DNA of 64,000 bases, from contig NZ_CP163518.1 in NCBI RefSeq assembly GCF_041080625.1, positions 1,550,001-1,614,000 on the forward strand. Direction: 5' to 3'. Below the pieces are notes generated by a model. The model searched no databases. It saw only the letters and a program-made list of their open reading frames with translations, and had not been told where the DNA came from. Positions 26,412 to 35,216 of the stretch are shown here, in pieces. How positions within the stretch are numbered: the stretch's first letter is position 1; every line of letters starts with the position of its first letter. This stretch comes from Streptomyces sp. CG1 (GTDB lineage: Bacteria; Actinomycetota; Actinomycetes; Streptomycetales; Streptomycetaceae). The position numbers and the translations under genes were made by a program.

Positions 26412-26699
26412 TCACCACCCCTTCTCGAACACGCGCGCCACCTCGGCGATGCGGATCTCGTCGCGCCGGTAGTAGGTGCGGCAGCGCAGGCGGCGGGTGC
26501 GCAGCACGCCGAGCCGGGTGAGGAAGTCCAGGTGGGCGCGGGCGGTCCGGTGGCGCACGCCCAGCTTGGTGGCCACGGCACGCGCGGTGACTCCGGTCTC
26601 GGCGGGATCGCGGCGACCGGGCGCCGGGAAGTGGTCCGCGGGGTCCTTGAGCCATTCCAGAATCGTCTGCCGCATCCGGCCCGAGGGGGTTCCCATCAT
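26412..26699 (-). CDS. Small winged-helix (ArsR-like) regulator
   Basis: A 95-residue helix-turn-helix protein. The core is VTARAVATKLGVRHRTARAH, followed by LDFLTRLGVLRTRRLRCRTY, and YYRRDEIRIAEVARVF at the end forms the wing and last helix. It has no obvious metal-binding Cys pair. It precedes the SMP-30 gene on the same strand and may control it. Confidence 0.7.
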   Translation of the reverse strand: MMGTPSGRMRQTILEWLKDPADHFPAPGRRDPAETGVTARAVATKLGVRHRTARAHLDFLTRLGVLRTRRLRCRTYYRRDEIRIAEVARVFEKGW

Positions 26700-26830
26700 C
26701 CGTCCGCCTCCGTCCCTGACCTCCTCGTACGCAGTGTTCCCACTGTGGCCCGGGCAACGCCGTCGCGTCCGGCACTCGGTGACCGTTGTCCGGTACCGAA
26801 CGGCCGTGCGACCAAGGGGTGTGCATATGA

Positions 26831-26875
26831 CCCCGGAAAATCGGGGAAGGCCCAGCCGCCCCTTACGGCCGGGCC
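26831..26875. terminator. Double hairpin downstream of GH53
   Basis: Two stems in tandem: CCCCG-gaaaat-CGGGG (26831-26846) and GGCCCAGCCG/CGGCCGGGCC with one mismatch (26849-26875), starting 14 bp past the GH53 stop on the minus strand. Confidence 0.6.
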
Positions 26876-26888
26876 CGTCACCGGTGGT

Positions 26889-28451
26889 TCAGCGGTGGCT
26901 GAACCACGTCATGGAGGAGAGCGGCTTGTCGTCGTAGCCGAACAGGGCCTGGTTCTCCCAGCCGTTGCCGGAGGTGGCGTCGGTCGGGTCCCAGCCGTTG
27001 CCGGTGACGGCGGTCCACGTCGCCTCCCAGTAGAAGACGCCGAGGCCGCGGCCGTTCGGGACTGCCTCGACGATGCTCGCCACGTCGTTCATCCACTTGG
27101 TCTGGCCGGCCACGGTCGCCGGGTAGCCGGACACCAGTTTGGCGGTGGTGTCGATCTGGTTCTCCAGCGCGTCGTTGTTGGCCAGGGTGAAGGGATAGGC
27201 CGTCTCGGCGACGAAGACCGGCTTGCCGTAGCGGGAGGCCGCGTCGTCGATCGTGGTCTGGAAGTCGGACAGCGGGCCGTGCCAGTAGCCGTAGTACGAC
27301 AGGCCGATCGCGTCGAACTTCACGCCGTTGGACACAGCGGTGTCGAACCAGGACCTGGTACCGGCGTCGTCACCGCCCTTGGCCAGGTGCAGCGCCACCA
27401 CAGTGGAAGAGGAGACCGCCTTGGCCGCGTCGTAGCCGGAGTTGAGGAGCCCGGCGAGCTGGCTCCAGTTGGACGTCGACCCCTCGGACCACAGGATGCC
27501 GACATTGATCTCGTTGCCGATCTGGACCATGTCGGCGGTGGTGCCTTGAGCCTTCAAGGCGTTCAACACGTCGTAGGTGTGCTTGTAGACGTCTGTCTTG
27601 AGGTGACTGTATGTATGGCCCACCCATGCGGCCGGCTTGGCCTGGGCGCCGGGGTCGGCCCAGGTGTCCGAGTAGTGGAAGTCGACCAGGAGCTTCATGC
27701 CCTGGGCCTTGATGCGCTTGGCCATCGCGAGGACGTGCGCCTTGTCGTTGAAGCCGTCGGCCGGGTTCACCCAGACCTTCAGACGGGCGTAGTTCATGCC
27801 GTACGACTTCAGGATGGCGAGCGCGTCGCCGGTGGCACCCGAACTCGTCTTGTAGACACCGCCCTTGGCCTCGCTCTTGGCAAGGGAGGAGATGTCGGCT
27901 CCGTGGATGGAGGTACCGGTGGTGCCGGACGTGAAGGTCACATCGTCAACATTGATCCAATTGCCGGCGTTCGCGTCACTGTTGATGCTGATGGTGCACT
28001 GGTTGTTCGTCACCTTGATCGGCGTGACGATACGGATCCACCCACTGGACGATATGGGCAGATCCGTACGCTGCTCCGCACTCCCGCAATTCTTGAGCGC
28101 CATGTACGCGGCGTTCTGCCCACCACTGGAGCGGACCCACGCGGTCAACGCGTAGTTGCCGTTGGTCAGGCCCGACAGGTACTGGTACGCCTCGACCTTG
28201 TAGGCGGACGCCGAGTACTGGGTGAGGCGGTAACTCCCGCTGTGGCCACCGGACTCGGTGTACGAGGCGCCGGTGTCGCCGTACTCGGACCAGCCGCTGG
28301 GGGTGGCGGTGCCGGTGCCGTCGGACTCGAAGCCACCGTTGGTGAGGGTGCTCGCGGCGGAGGCGGTCTGGGCGGTCAGAACGGTGAGGGCGAGCCCGGC
28401 CACGAGGGGCAGCAGCAGGACCCTGATGGTGCGTCTGGGATGGAACTTCAT
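26889..28451 (-). CDS. Secreted arabinogalactan endo-beta-1,4-galactanase (GH53) with N-terminal CBM
   Basis: A 520-residue secreted enzyme. Signal peptide 1 to about 33 (VLLLPLVAGLALTVLTA, cleavage near ASA-AS). A carbohydrate-binding, jelly-roll module (about 35-175, CBM61-like: LTNGGFESDGTG, WINVDDVTF) precedes the GH53 barrel (about 183-520). The acid/base is E314 in IGNEINVG and the nucleophile E416 in VAETAYP. It cuts beta-1,4-galactan side chains of pectin to oligosaccharides that the adjacent ABC importer could take up. It follows the GH42 gene on the same strand after 110 bp containing a strong hairpin. Confidence 0.93.
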   Translation of the reverse strand: MKFHPRRTIRVLLLPLVAGLALTVLTAQTASAASTLTNGGFESDGTGTATPSGWSEYGDTGASYTESGGHSGSYRLTQYSASAYKVEAYQYLSGLTNGNYALTAWVRSSGGQNAAYMALKNCGSAEQRTDLPISSSGWIRIVTPIKVTNNQCTISINSDANAGNWINVDDVTFTSGTTGTSIHGADISSLAKSEAKGGVYKTSSGATGDALAILKSYGMNYARLKVWVNPADGFNDKAHVLAMAKRIKAQGMKLLVDFHYSDTWADPGAQAKPAAWVGHTYSHLKTDVYKHTYDVLNALKAQGTTADMVQIGNEINVGILWSEGSTSNWSQLAGLLNSGYDAAKAVSSSTVVALHLAKGGDDAGTRSWFDTAVSNGVKFDAIGLSYYGYWHGPLSDFQTTIDDAASRYGKPVFVAETAYPFTLANNDALENQIDTTAKLVSGYPATVAGQTKWMNDVASIVEAVPNGRGLGVFYWEATWTAVTGNGWDPTDATSGNGWENQALFGYDDKPLSSMTWFSHR

Positions 28452-28478
28452 CGTCCGTCGTCCCTTCGACATGAACGG

Positions 28479-28519
28479 GGAGGGGTGTCCTCCAGTGGGG
28501 GCTGGAGGAGAACCCCTCC
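28479..28519. promoter_or_regulatory. Strong intergenic hairpin between GH42 and GH53 genes
   Basis: An outer 8-bp stem GGAGGGGT/ACCCCTCC and an inner 8-bp stem TCCTCCAG/CTGGAGGA are separated by short internal bulges and closed by a 6-nt loop. It lies in the GH42-GH53 spacer and ends about 28 nt before the GH53 start, so it could be a read-through terminator or mRNA processing/stability element giving different enzyme levels. Confidence 0.55.
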
Positions 28520-28561
28520 GCCCGCGGCTCTCGTGGCACACGCGGACGGAGGGGAGCCGGC

Positions 28562-30583
28562 TCAGCCGTCGAGTCGTACGACCCGGACGGCTCCCGCGGG
28601 GACCGCAAGGCGGCCCGCGGCGCGTTCGCCCGTCAGCAGCTCGGTGCCGGGTGTGTCCAGCGGCACCTTGGTGTCGCCGGCGGTGTGGTTGATCGCGAAG
28701 AGGTAGGTCCCGGACTCACCGCTGCGGCGCACCACTTCGACATCGCGGGGCAGGTCGGCGCGCGGGGCGACGGAGGCGTCGTCGGCCGCCCAGCCGGTCA
28801 GCGCGTCCAGGCCCTGAGCGTCGAGGCGGGTGGAGACGTACCAGGCGGTGCCCTTACCGAGCCGGTGCCGGGTGACGGCCGGGCGGCCCGCGGTGAGTCC
28901 GTCGCCGTACGTCCACACGGTCTCGGCGCCGCGCGGCACCACGAACTCGGTCCACACGTCCCCGGTCAGCTCGGAGCCGTCGGGCCCGGTCAGCCGCACC
29001 CGCTCGTCCTTCAGCAGCGGCGAGAACTCCTCCACTGTCAGCCCGAGGACGTCGCGCAGCGCGCCCGGGTAGGCGCCGTCGTGCACGGCGTCGTGCTCGT
29101 CGACGATGCCGGAGAAGTACGACACCACGAGGGTGCCGCCGCTCTCGACGTACTCCCGCAGGTTGTTCCCGGCCTCCTCGGTCATCAGGTACAGCGCCGG
29201 TACGACGACAAGGGGATAGGCCGACAAGTCGGCTTCCGGGTGGGCGAAGTCGACCGTGAGGTGGCGGTCGTACAAGGCTTCGTAGAAGGCGTCGGCGCGC
29301 TCGCGCGGGTCGTGGTCCTCGCTGGGCCGCCAGGCGAGGTTCTGCGCCCACCAGGACTGCCAGTCCCACAGCATGGCGGCGTCGGCCTCGGTGCGGGTGC
29401 CGCGGATGCTGCTCAACGAGTCGACGGATGCGCTTAGTTCGACCACCTCGCGCCACACGCGCGTGTCGGTGCCGCCGTGCGGCAGCATCGCCGAGTGGAA
29501 CTTCTCGGCGCCGCGCCGGGACTGGCGCCACTGGAAGAACATCGCGCCTTCGGAACCGCGCGCGACATGCGTCAGGGAGTTGCGGGCCATCTGGCCGGGG
29601 GCCTTGGCGGGGTTGCGGGGCTGCCAGTTGACGCCCGAGGTGGAGTGCTCCAGGAGCAGCCAGGAGGCGCCACCGGCGACGGAGCGGGTGAGGTCGGCGG
29701 CCATCGCGAGGTTGACGTGGGTGCGGCGGCCGTCGGTGATCAGGTAGTGGTCGTTGGTGACCAGGTCGACTTCGCGCCCCCAGGCCCAGTAGTCCATCGA
29801 GTCGCACTGGCTGAGCGCGGTCATGAAGTTGGTGGTCACCGGGACGCCCGGGGAGAGGCGGTGCAGGATGTCGCGCTCGGCGCGGAAGTTCTCGCGGATG
29901 GTCGCGTCGGCGAAGCGCTTGTAGTCGAGGGCCTGGCCCGGGTTGCCGACGGTCGGGGTGGCCCGGGGCGGGTTGATCTGCTCCAGGCTCGTGTAGCGCT
30001 GGCCCCAGAAGGACGTGCCCCAGGCCTCGTTGACCGCGTCGACGGTGCCGTAGGTCTCGGCGAGCCAGCGGCGGAAGTGGGCGGCGCAGGAGTCGCAGTA
30101 GCAGGCCGAGACGGGAACGCCGTACTCGTTGTGCACGTGCCACAGTGCGAGCGCGGGGTGGTCGCCGTAGCGCTCGGCGAGCTGGGTGGAGATGGCCGCG
30201 GCGGCGGCGCGGTAGGCGGCGTTGCTGTGGCAGATCGCGCCGCGCGAGCCGAATTCGTAGCGCACGCCCTCGGCGGTCACCGGCAGCGCGTCGGGGTGCG
30301 CCCGGTAGAACCAGGCGGGCGGCGCCACCGTGGGCGTGCCGAGGTCGACGCGGATGCCGTTCTCGTGCAGCAGGGCGATGACCCGGTCCAGCCAGCCGAA
30401 GTCGTATCGGCCCGGGGCCGGTTCCAGCAGGGCCCAGGAGAAGATCCCGATGCTCACCATCGTGACGCCGGCCTCGCGCATCAGCCGGACGTCCTCCTGC
30501 CAGACGCTTTCCGGCCACTGCTCGGGGTTGTAGTCCCCACCGAAGGCGAGCCTGGTGAGGCCCCTGGGGCTGGTGTCCGGCAT
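28562..30583 (-). CDS. Beta-galactosidase, GH42
   Basis: A 673-residue intracellular GH42 enzyme. TIM barrel about 10-390, trimerisation (Rossmann-like) domain about 400-610 and a C-terminal beta domain. The acid/base is E153 in HVHNEYG, and the nucleophile is E312 in LLLEHSTSG. Four cysteines (C119, and C161, C163, C166 in CYCDSC) form the structural zinc cluster. It would hydrolyse galacto-oligosaccharides from GH53 action. The ATG at 30583 is used, because the longer frame runs through the promoter. Divergent from the sugar ABC operon across three LacI-type palindromes. Confidence 0.94.
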   Translation of the reverse strand: MPDTSPRGLTRLAFGGDYNPEQWPESVWQEDVRLMREAGVTMVSIGIFSWALLEPAPGRYDFGWLDRVIALLHENGIRVDLGTPTVAPPAWFYRAHPDALPVTAEGVRYEFGSRGAICHSNAAYRAAAAAISTQLAERYGDHPALALWHVHNEYGVPVSACYCDSCAAHFRRWLAETYGTVDAVNEAWGTSFWGQRYTSLEQINPPRATPTVGNPGQALDYKRFADATIRENFRAERDILHRLSPGVPVTTNFMTALSQCDSMDYWAWGREVDLVTNDHYLITDGRRTHVNLAMAADLTRSVAGGASWLLLEHSTSGVNWQPRNPAKAPGQMARNSLTHVARGSEGAMFFQWRQSRRGAEKFHSAMLPHGGTDTRVWREVVELSASVDSLSSIRGTRTEADAAMLWDWQSWWAQNLAWRPSEDHDPRERADAFYEALYDRHLTVDFAHPEADLSAYPLVVVPALYLMTEEAGNNLREYVESGGTLVVSYFSGIVDEHDAVHDGAYPGALRDVLGLTVEEFSPLLKDERVRLTGPDGSELTGDVWTEFVVPRGAETVWTYGDGLTAGRPAVTRHRLGKGTAWYVSTRLDAQGLDALTGWAADDASVAPRADLPRDVEVVRRSGESGTYLFAINHTAGDTKVPLDTPGTELLTGERAAGRLAVPAGAVRVVRLDG

Positions 30584-30608
30584 GACTGTCTCCCGGGAAT
30601 CGATCATT

Positions 30609-30622
30609 TGGGAACGTGCACA
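30609..30622. promoter_or_regulatory. LacI-type operator 1
   Basis: TGGGAACGTGCACA, an imperfect palindrome around a central CG, 26 bp upstream of the GH42 start codon. The same consensus appears twice more nearer the ABC operon. Confidence 0.55.
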
Positions 30623-30669
30623 CACAACGGAGGCGGTGTGAGCCCAACATAACCGCACAGCAACAACCA

Positions 30670-30698
30670 TTGACAAGTGTCCGGGATGTTTCTCTACT
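30670..30698 (+). promoter_or_regulatory. Promoter of the sugar ABC operon
   Basis: TTGACA (30670-30675) and TCTACT (30693-30698), 17 bp apart, with operator 2 beginning at the -10 element, so repressor binding would block initiation. Confidence 0.55.
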
Positions 30699-30712
30699 GT
30701 GAACGCTCACAG
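30697..30712. promoter_or_regulatory. LacI-type operator 2
   Basis: CTGTGAACGCTCACAG is a near-perfect 16-bp palindrome (one mismatched pair, central CG), the best match to the LacI consensus in this intergenic region, overlapping the predicted start-site region of the ABC operon. Confidence 0.75.
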
Positions 30713-30752
30713 AAGCATGCCAGGGGCTCTCGGACGAGTGGGCACCCAGGTC

Positions 30753-30768
30753 ATGTGAACGTGCACAT
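30753..30768. promoter_or_regulatory. LacI-type operator 3
   Basis: ATGTGAACGTGCACAT, a palindromic site 51 bp upstream of the binding-protein start codon and about 56 bp from operator 2, a spacing that would permit cooperative or looped binding. Confidence 0.7.
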
Positions 30769-30819
30769 CTGCATGGCAGGTCCTCGCAGCGGGCGGGGAC
30801 CCAGGTCAGGGGAGAAACC

Positions 30820-32136
30820 ATGCCGCACACGAAGCGTCGTCGCCTCGTGATAACCGCCCTCGCCGTCGCGCTCGGCGCCACCACCCTCGCCGCCTGCGGC
30901 TCCGGGGACGACAGCAAGTCCGAGTCCGGTCCGGTCTCGCTGACGTACTGGACCTGGACGCCCGGCATGGACAAGGTCGTCGACCTGTGGAACAAGGGGC
31001 CGGGGAAGAAGGACCAGATCACCGTCACGGTGAAGAAGCAGGCCTCGGGTGACACGCTGGTCACCAAGATCCTGACCGCGCACAAGGCGAAGCAGGCTCC
31101 GGACCTGGTGCAGGCCGAGTACCAGGCACTGCCGACCCTGGTCAGCAATGACGCCCTGGCCGACATATCCAAGGAAGTCGGCGATGTGAAGGGCAAGTTC
31201 GCCGACGGCGTCTGGCAGCAGACCACGCTCGGCACGGACGCGGTCTACGCGGTCCCGCAGGACATCGGCCCGATGATGTTCTACTACCGCGCGGACCTGT
31301 TCAAGAAGTACGGCCTGAAGGTCCCCACCACCTGGCGGCAGTTCGCCGAGACCGCCCGCGCGCTGCGGAAGAAGGCACCCGACAAGTACCTGACCACCTT
31401 CTCCGCCAATGACTCCGGTCTCTTCGCGGGGCTCGCCCAGCAGGCCGGCGCCAAGTGGTGGACCACCTCCGGCGACAAGTGGAAGGTCGGCATCAACGAC
31501 GCGGCCACGCAGAAGGTCGCCACGTTCTGGGGCGGGCTGGTCAAGGACGGAGTCATCGACAACCAGCCGATGTACCAGCCGGCCTGGAACAAGGCGTTGA
31601 ACACCGGCCAGGAGATCGCCTGGGTCAGCGCGGTGTGGGCGCCGGGCACACTGGCCACGGCCGCACCGGACACCCAGGGCAAGTGGGCCATGGCCCCGCT
31701 CCCGCAGTGGTCCGAGGGCCAGGACGTCACCGGCAGCTGGGGCGGCTCCTCCACGGCCGTCACCACCGACTCCGCGCACAAGTCGGCGGCCGCCGAGTTC
31801 GCCGCCTGGCTGAACACCGACCACGACGCCCTCAACGCGCTGGCGAAGGACGGCGGGATCTACCCGGCCTCCACCTCCGCCCAGCTCAGCGGCGCCTTCT
31901 CCAACCCGCCGGCGTACTTCGCCAACCAGCCCGACTTCTACACCAAGGCCGCCGACATCGCGAAGACCACGGCGCCCTCCGCCTGGGGCCCGAACGTGAA
32001 CGTCGCCTACGCGACCTTCAACGACACGTTCGGCGCCGCCGCCAAGAACAAGTCGGACTTCGGTGCCGCCCTGAACAAGATGCAGGACGCCACGGTCGCC
32101 GACATGAAGAAGCAGGGCTTCGGGGTCTCTCGGTGA
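30820..32136 (+). CDS. Sugar ABC transporter substrate-binding lipoprotein
   Basis: A 438-residue cluster-1 binding protein (PF01547 type). The lipoprotein signal ends in LAAC (about Cys25) after RRRLVITALAVALGATT. The mature protein shows VSLTYWTWTPGMDKVVDLWN and aromatic-rich hinge segments. First gene of an operon with two coupled permeases and a LacI regulator, divergent from galactan-degrading hydrolases, so the ligand is probably galactobiose/galactotriose-type oligosaccharides. No ATPase gene is present; these importers usually share MsiK. Confidence 0.92.
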   Translation: MPHTKRRRLVITALAVALGATTLAACGSGDDSKSESGPVSLTYWTWTPGMDKVVDLWNKGPGKKDQITVTVKKQASGDTLVTKILTAHKAKQAPDLVQAEYQALPTLVSNDALADISKEVGDVKGKFADGVWQQTTLGTDAVYAVPQDIGPMMFYYRADLFKKYGLKVPTTWRQFAETARALRKKAPDKYLTTFSANDSGLFAGLAQQAGAKWWTTSGDKWKVGINDAATQKVATFWGGLVKDGVIDNQPMYQPAWNKALNTGQEIAWVSAVWAPGTLATAAPDTQGKWAMAPLPQWSEGQDVTGSWGGSSTAVTTDSAHKSAAAEFAAWLNTDHDALNALAKDGGIYPASTSAQLSGAFSNPPAYFANQPDFYTKAADIAKTTAPSAWGPNVNVAYATFNDTFGAAAKNKSDFGAALNKMQDATVADMKKQGFGVSR

Positions 32137-33110
32137 GCACCACCACCAGCCGGAAGTCGTACGGGGTCAAGGGGGCCCCGTACGCCCACCCGTCTCCCAC
32201 CACCGCTCTCAGAGGAGCGCTTCGCGCCCCCTACCTTTTCCTCCTCCCCGCGACAATCCTCTTCGCCCTCTTCTTCGCGCTGCCCATCGGGTACGCGGTC
32301 TGGCTCAGCTTCCGCAAGGTGCATGTGTCCGGGCTCGGCCTCGGGTCGGGCGCCCGGCACGAAGTCTGGGCCGGCTTCGAGAACTACACCGAGGCCTTCC
32401 AGGACAGCGAGCTGCTGCACGGCGCGCTGCGCGTGCTCGGCTACGGCTGCATCGTCGTCCCGGTGATGCTCGGTCTCGCGCTGCTGTTCGCGCTGATGCT
32501 GGACTCCGACCGGGTGCGGTTCGCCCCGGTCACCCGGCTCGCGATCTTCCTGCCGTACGCCATCCCCGGTGTCGTGGCCGCGCTGATGTGGGGCTTTCTG
32601 TACCTGCCGTCCGTCAGCCCCTTCTACTACGTCCTGCAGAAGCTGCATCTGCCGCAGCCGAACCTGCTGGACGGCGGCCCGCTGTATCTCGCCATCTCGA
32701 ACATCGCGGTCTGGGGCGGCACGGGCTTCAACATGATCGTGATCTACACCTCGCTCAAGTCCATCCCGGCCGAGGTGTACGAGGCGGCCAAGCTCGACGG
32801 CGCCACCCCGCTGCAGATCGCCCTGAAGATCAAGATCCCGATGGTGGCGCCCTCACTGGTGCTGACCTTCTTCTTCTCGATCATCGCGACGCTCCAGGTG
32901 TTCAACGAGCCGACCACCCTCAGGCCGCTCACCAACTCCCTTCCCACGGGCTGGAGTCCGCTGATGAAGGTGTACCAGGACGCCTTCCACCGGGGCGACA
33001 TCTACTCGGCCGGCGCCGAGGCGACCCTGATCGCACTGGCCACCCTGGTGCTGTCCTTCGGGTTCCTGCGGGCCGCGAACCGCCGCAACAAACAGGAGGC
33101 CGCAGGATGA
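32133..33110 (+). CDS. Sugar ABC transporter permease (MalF type)
   Basis: A 325-residue, six-helix inner-membrane permease. The ATPase-coupling EAA loop is YEAAKLDGATPLQIALKIKI (about 218-237). The GTG start at 32133 overlaps the binding-protein stop (GTGA), and the stop overlaps the next permease (ATGA). It would pair with that permease to form the channel for galacto-oligosaccharides. Confidence 0.93.
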   Translation: MSTTTSRKSYGVKGAPYAHPSPTTALRGALRAPYLFLLPATILFALFFALPIGYAVWLSFRKVHVSGLGLGSGARHEVWAGFENYTEAFQDSELLHGALRVLGYGCIVVPVMLGLALLFALMLDSDRVRFAPVTRLAIFLPYAIPGVVAALMWGFLYLPSVSPFYYVLQKLHLPQPNLLDGGPLYLAISNIAVWGGTGFNMIVIYTSLKSIPAEVYEAAKLDGATPLQIALKIKIPMVAPSLVLTFFFSIIATLQVFNEPTTLRPLTNSLPTGWSPLMKVYQDAFHRGDIYSAGAEATLIALATLVLSFGFLRAANRRNKQEAAG

Positions 33111-34012
33111 GTACGCTCGCCGTCCGCAAGTCCGCCCCGGCCATCGGCACCACGCCCGGTACGGCCCAGGGCCCGCCGCTGCGCCGCCGGATCGCGCTGG
33201 TGCCGACGCTCACGCTGCTGCTCGGCGCGGTCTACATGCTGTTGCCGGTCGCCTGGGTGGTGATCGCATCCACCAAATCCGGCCACGAGCTGTTCTCCAC
33301 CTTCACCTTCCTGCCGGGCACCGGTTTCACCCAGAACATCAAGGACCTGACCGCCTACCGTGGTGGTATCTACTGGCAGTGGATGGGCAACTCCGCCCTG
33401 TACGCCGGTCTCGGGGCGCTGCTGTCCACCGCTGTCTCGGCGTTCAGCGGCTATGCGCTCGCCACCTACCGCTTCAGGGGCCGCGAGACGATCTTCAACG
33501 TCCTGCTCGCGGGCGTCCTGATGCCGCCGGTGATCCTCGCGATCCCGCAGTACCTGCTGCTGGCCAAGGCGGACCTCACGGACTCCTATCTGTCCGTGCT
33601 GCTGCCGCAGGTCCTCTCCCCGTACGGCGTCTATCTGTCCCGGATCTACGCGGCCGCCGCCGTCCCCGCCGACGTGGTGGAAGCCGGGCGGATGGACGGG
33701 GCGAGCGAGTGGCGGATCTTCACCCGGATCGCGCTGCCGATGATGATCCCGGGCATGGTGACCGTGTTCCTGTTCCAGTTCGTCGCGATCTGGAACAACT
33801 TCCTGCTGCCGTTCATCATGCTGAGCGACGACGAGAAGTTCCCGCTCACGCTCGGTCTGTACACGCTGCTGGAGCAGGGCTCCAACACTCCGGCGCTGTA
33901 CACGCTGGTGATCACGGGCGCGTTCCTCGCGGTCCTTCCGCTGATCGCGCTGTTCCTGGTCATCCAGCGCTTCTGGAGCCTCGATCTCCTCTCCGGGGCC
34001 GTAAAGTCATGA
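33107..34012 (+). CDS. Sugar ABC transporter permease (MalG type)
   Basis: A 301-residue, six-helix permease with the EAA loop VEAGRMDGASEWRIFTRIAL (about 187-206). The ATG at 33107 overlaps the preceding stop. The stop overlaps the LacI-gene start (ATGA), so all four genes are translationally coupled. Confidence 0.93.
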   Translation: MSTLAVRKSAPAIGTTPGTAQGPPLRRRIALVPTLTLLLGAVYMLLPVAWVVIASTKSGHELFSTFTFLPGTGFTQNIKDLTAYRGGIYWQWMGNSALYAGLGALLSTAVSAFSGYALATYRFRGRETIFNVLLAGVLMPPVILAIPQYLLLAKADLTDSYLSVLLPQVLSPYGVYLSRIYAAAAVPADVVEAGRMDGASEWRIFTRIALPMMIPGMVTVFLFQFVAIWNNFLLPFIMLSDDEKFPLTLGLYTLLEQGSNTPALYTLVITGAFLAVLPLIALFLVIQRFWSLDLLSGAVKS

Positions 34013-35040
34013 CCATGAGCAATTCGGGGGGCCGGCGCAAACCGCCGACGATCCACGACGTGGCGCGCGAGGCAGGCGTCTCGCGCGGCACCGTCTCACG
34101 TGTGCTCAACGGCGGGCACTACGTCAGTCCCGCCGCGCAGGAGGCGGTCGACGCCGCCATCCGCAAGACCGGGTACGTCGTCAACCGGCACGCCCGCTCG
34201 CTGATCACCGGTCGCTCGGACTCGGTCGGCTTCCTGCTGACCGAGCCGCAGGAGCGGTTCTTCGAGGATCCCAACTTCAATGTGCTGCTGCGCGGTTGCA
34301 CCCAGGCGCTGGCCGCGCACGACATCCCGCTGCTGCTGATGCTGGCGGGCACGGAGGACGAACGGCGGCGTATCACGCGGTACATCACCGCCGGGCACGT
34401 CGACGGGGTGCTGCTGGTCTCCAGCCACTCCGGCGATCCGGTCGCGGAGGAGCTGCGGAAGGCGGGTGTGCCGCTCGTCGCCTGTGGCAAGCCGATCGGG
34501 CTCGGCTCGAAGGTGAGTTACGTGGCCGCCGACGACCGTGACGGCGCCCGGGACATGGTCCGGCATCTGCTGTCGCTGGGCCGGCGCCGCATCGGTGTGG
34601 TCACCGGTCCGCCGGACACCCCCGGTGGTGTCGAACGGCTCGCCGGGTACAAGGAGGTGCTGGCGCAGGCCGGCATCGGGGTCGACGAGCGCCTGATCGT
34701 CTCGGGTGACTACAGCCGGGCGAGCGGTGAGGCGGGGGCGGAACGGCTGCTGGCGCAGGCTCCCGACATGGACGCGGTGTTCGTCGCCTCCGACCTGATG
34801 GCGCAAGGTGTGCTGACGGCGCTGCACCGGGCCGGGAAGCGGGTGCCGGACGACATCGCCGTCGGCGGCTTCGACGACTCCCCGGCGGCGACGGCCGTCA
34901 CCCCGGAGCTGACCACGATCCGGCAGCCGTGGGACCGGATCAGCAACGAGATGGTGCGGGTGCTGCTCGCGCAGATCGGGGGCGAGGAACCGGCGGCGGT
35001 GATCTTGCCTACGGAGTTGGTGCGTCGCGCTTCCGCGTAG
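34009..35040 (+). CDS. LacI-family regulator of galactan utilisation
   Basis: A 343-residue LacI protein. The helix-turn-helix and hinge cover TIHDVAREAGVSRGTVSRVL (about 14-33), and the periplasmic-binding-protein-like effector domain follows (about 70-335). It is the fourth gene of the ABC operon, coupled by ATGA overlap, a common arrangement for local regulators. It is the natural candidate to bind the three palindromes at 30609-30768 and so control both the importer and the GH42/GH53 arm. An alternative ATG lies at 34015. Confidence 0.93.
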   Translation: MTMSNSGGRRKPPTIHDVAREAGVSRGTVSRVLNGGHYVSPAAQEAVDAAIRKTGYVVNRHARSLITGRSDSVGFLLTEPQERFFEDPNFNVLLRGCTQALAAHDIPLLLMLAGTEDERRRITRYITAGHVDGVLLVSSHSGDPVAEELRKAGVPLVACGKPIGLGSKVSYVAADDRDGARDMVRHLLSLGRRRIGVVTGPPDTPGGVERLAGYKEVLAQAGIGVDERLIVSGDYSRASGEAGAERLLAQAPDMDAVFVASDLMAQGVLTALHRAGKRVPDDIAVGGFDDSPAATAVTPELTTIRQPWDRISNEMVRVLLAQIGGEEPAAVILPTELVRRASA

Positions 35041-35196
35041 GCGCTCCGCTTGGAGTGCCGGCGCTTCACGGGGTGCCCGGCAAGGTCGTCAGGCGTCTGC
35101 CGCGCCGTTGTGGCTGGTCGCTCCCCCAGGTTCTCGGCTTCGCTCGAACCCGGGGGGACCCCCATCGCGGCGGAGCCGCATATTCGACACACCCCG

Positions 35197-35214
35197 GCGC
35201 CCCGTTCGGGGCGC
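35197..35214. terminator. Bidirectional hairpin terminator
   Basis: GCGCCCC-gttc-GGGGCGC, perfect 7-bp stem, three bases from the stop of the leftward response-regulator gene and about 160 bp after the rightward LacI gene. It belongs to the same repeat type as 19660-19677. Confidence 0.65.
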
Positions 35215-35216
35215 GG

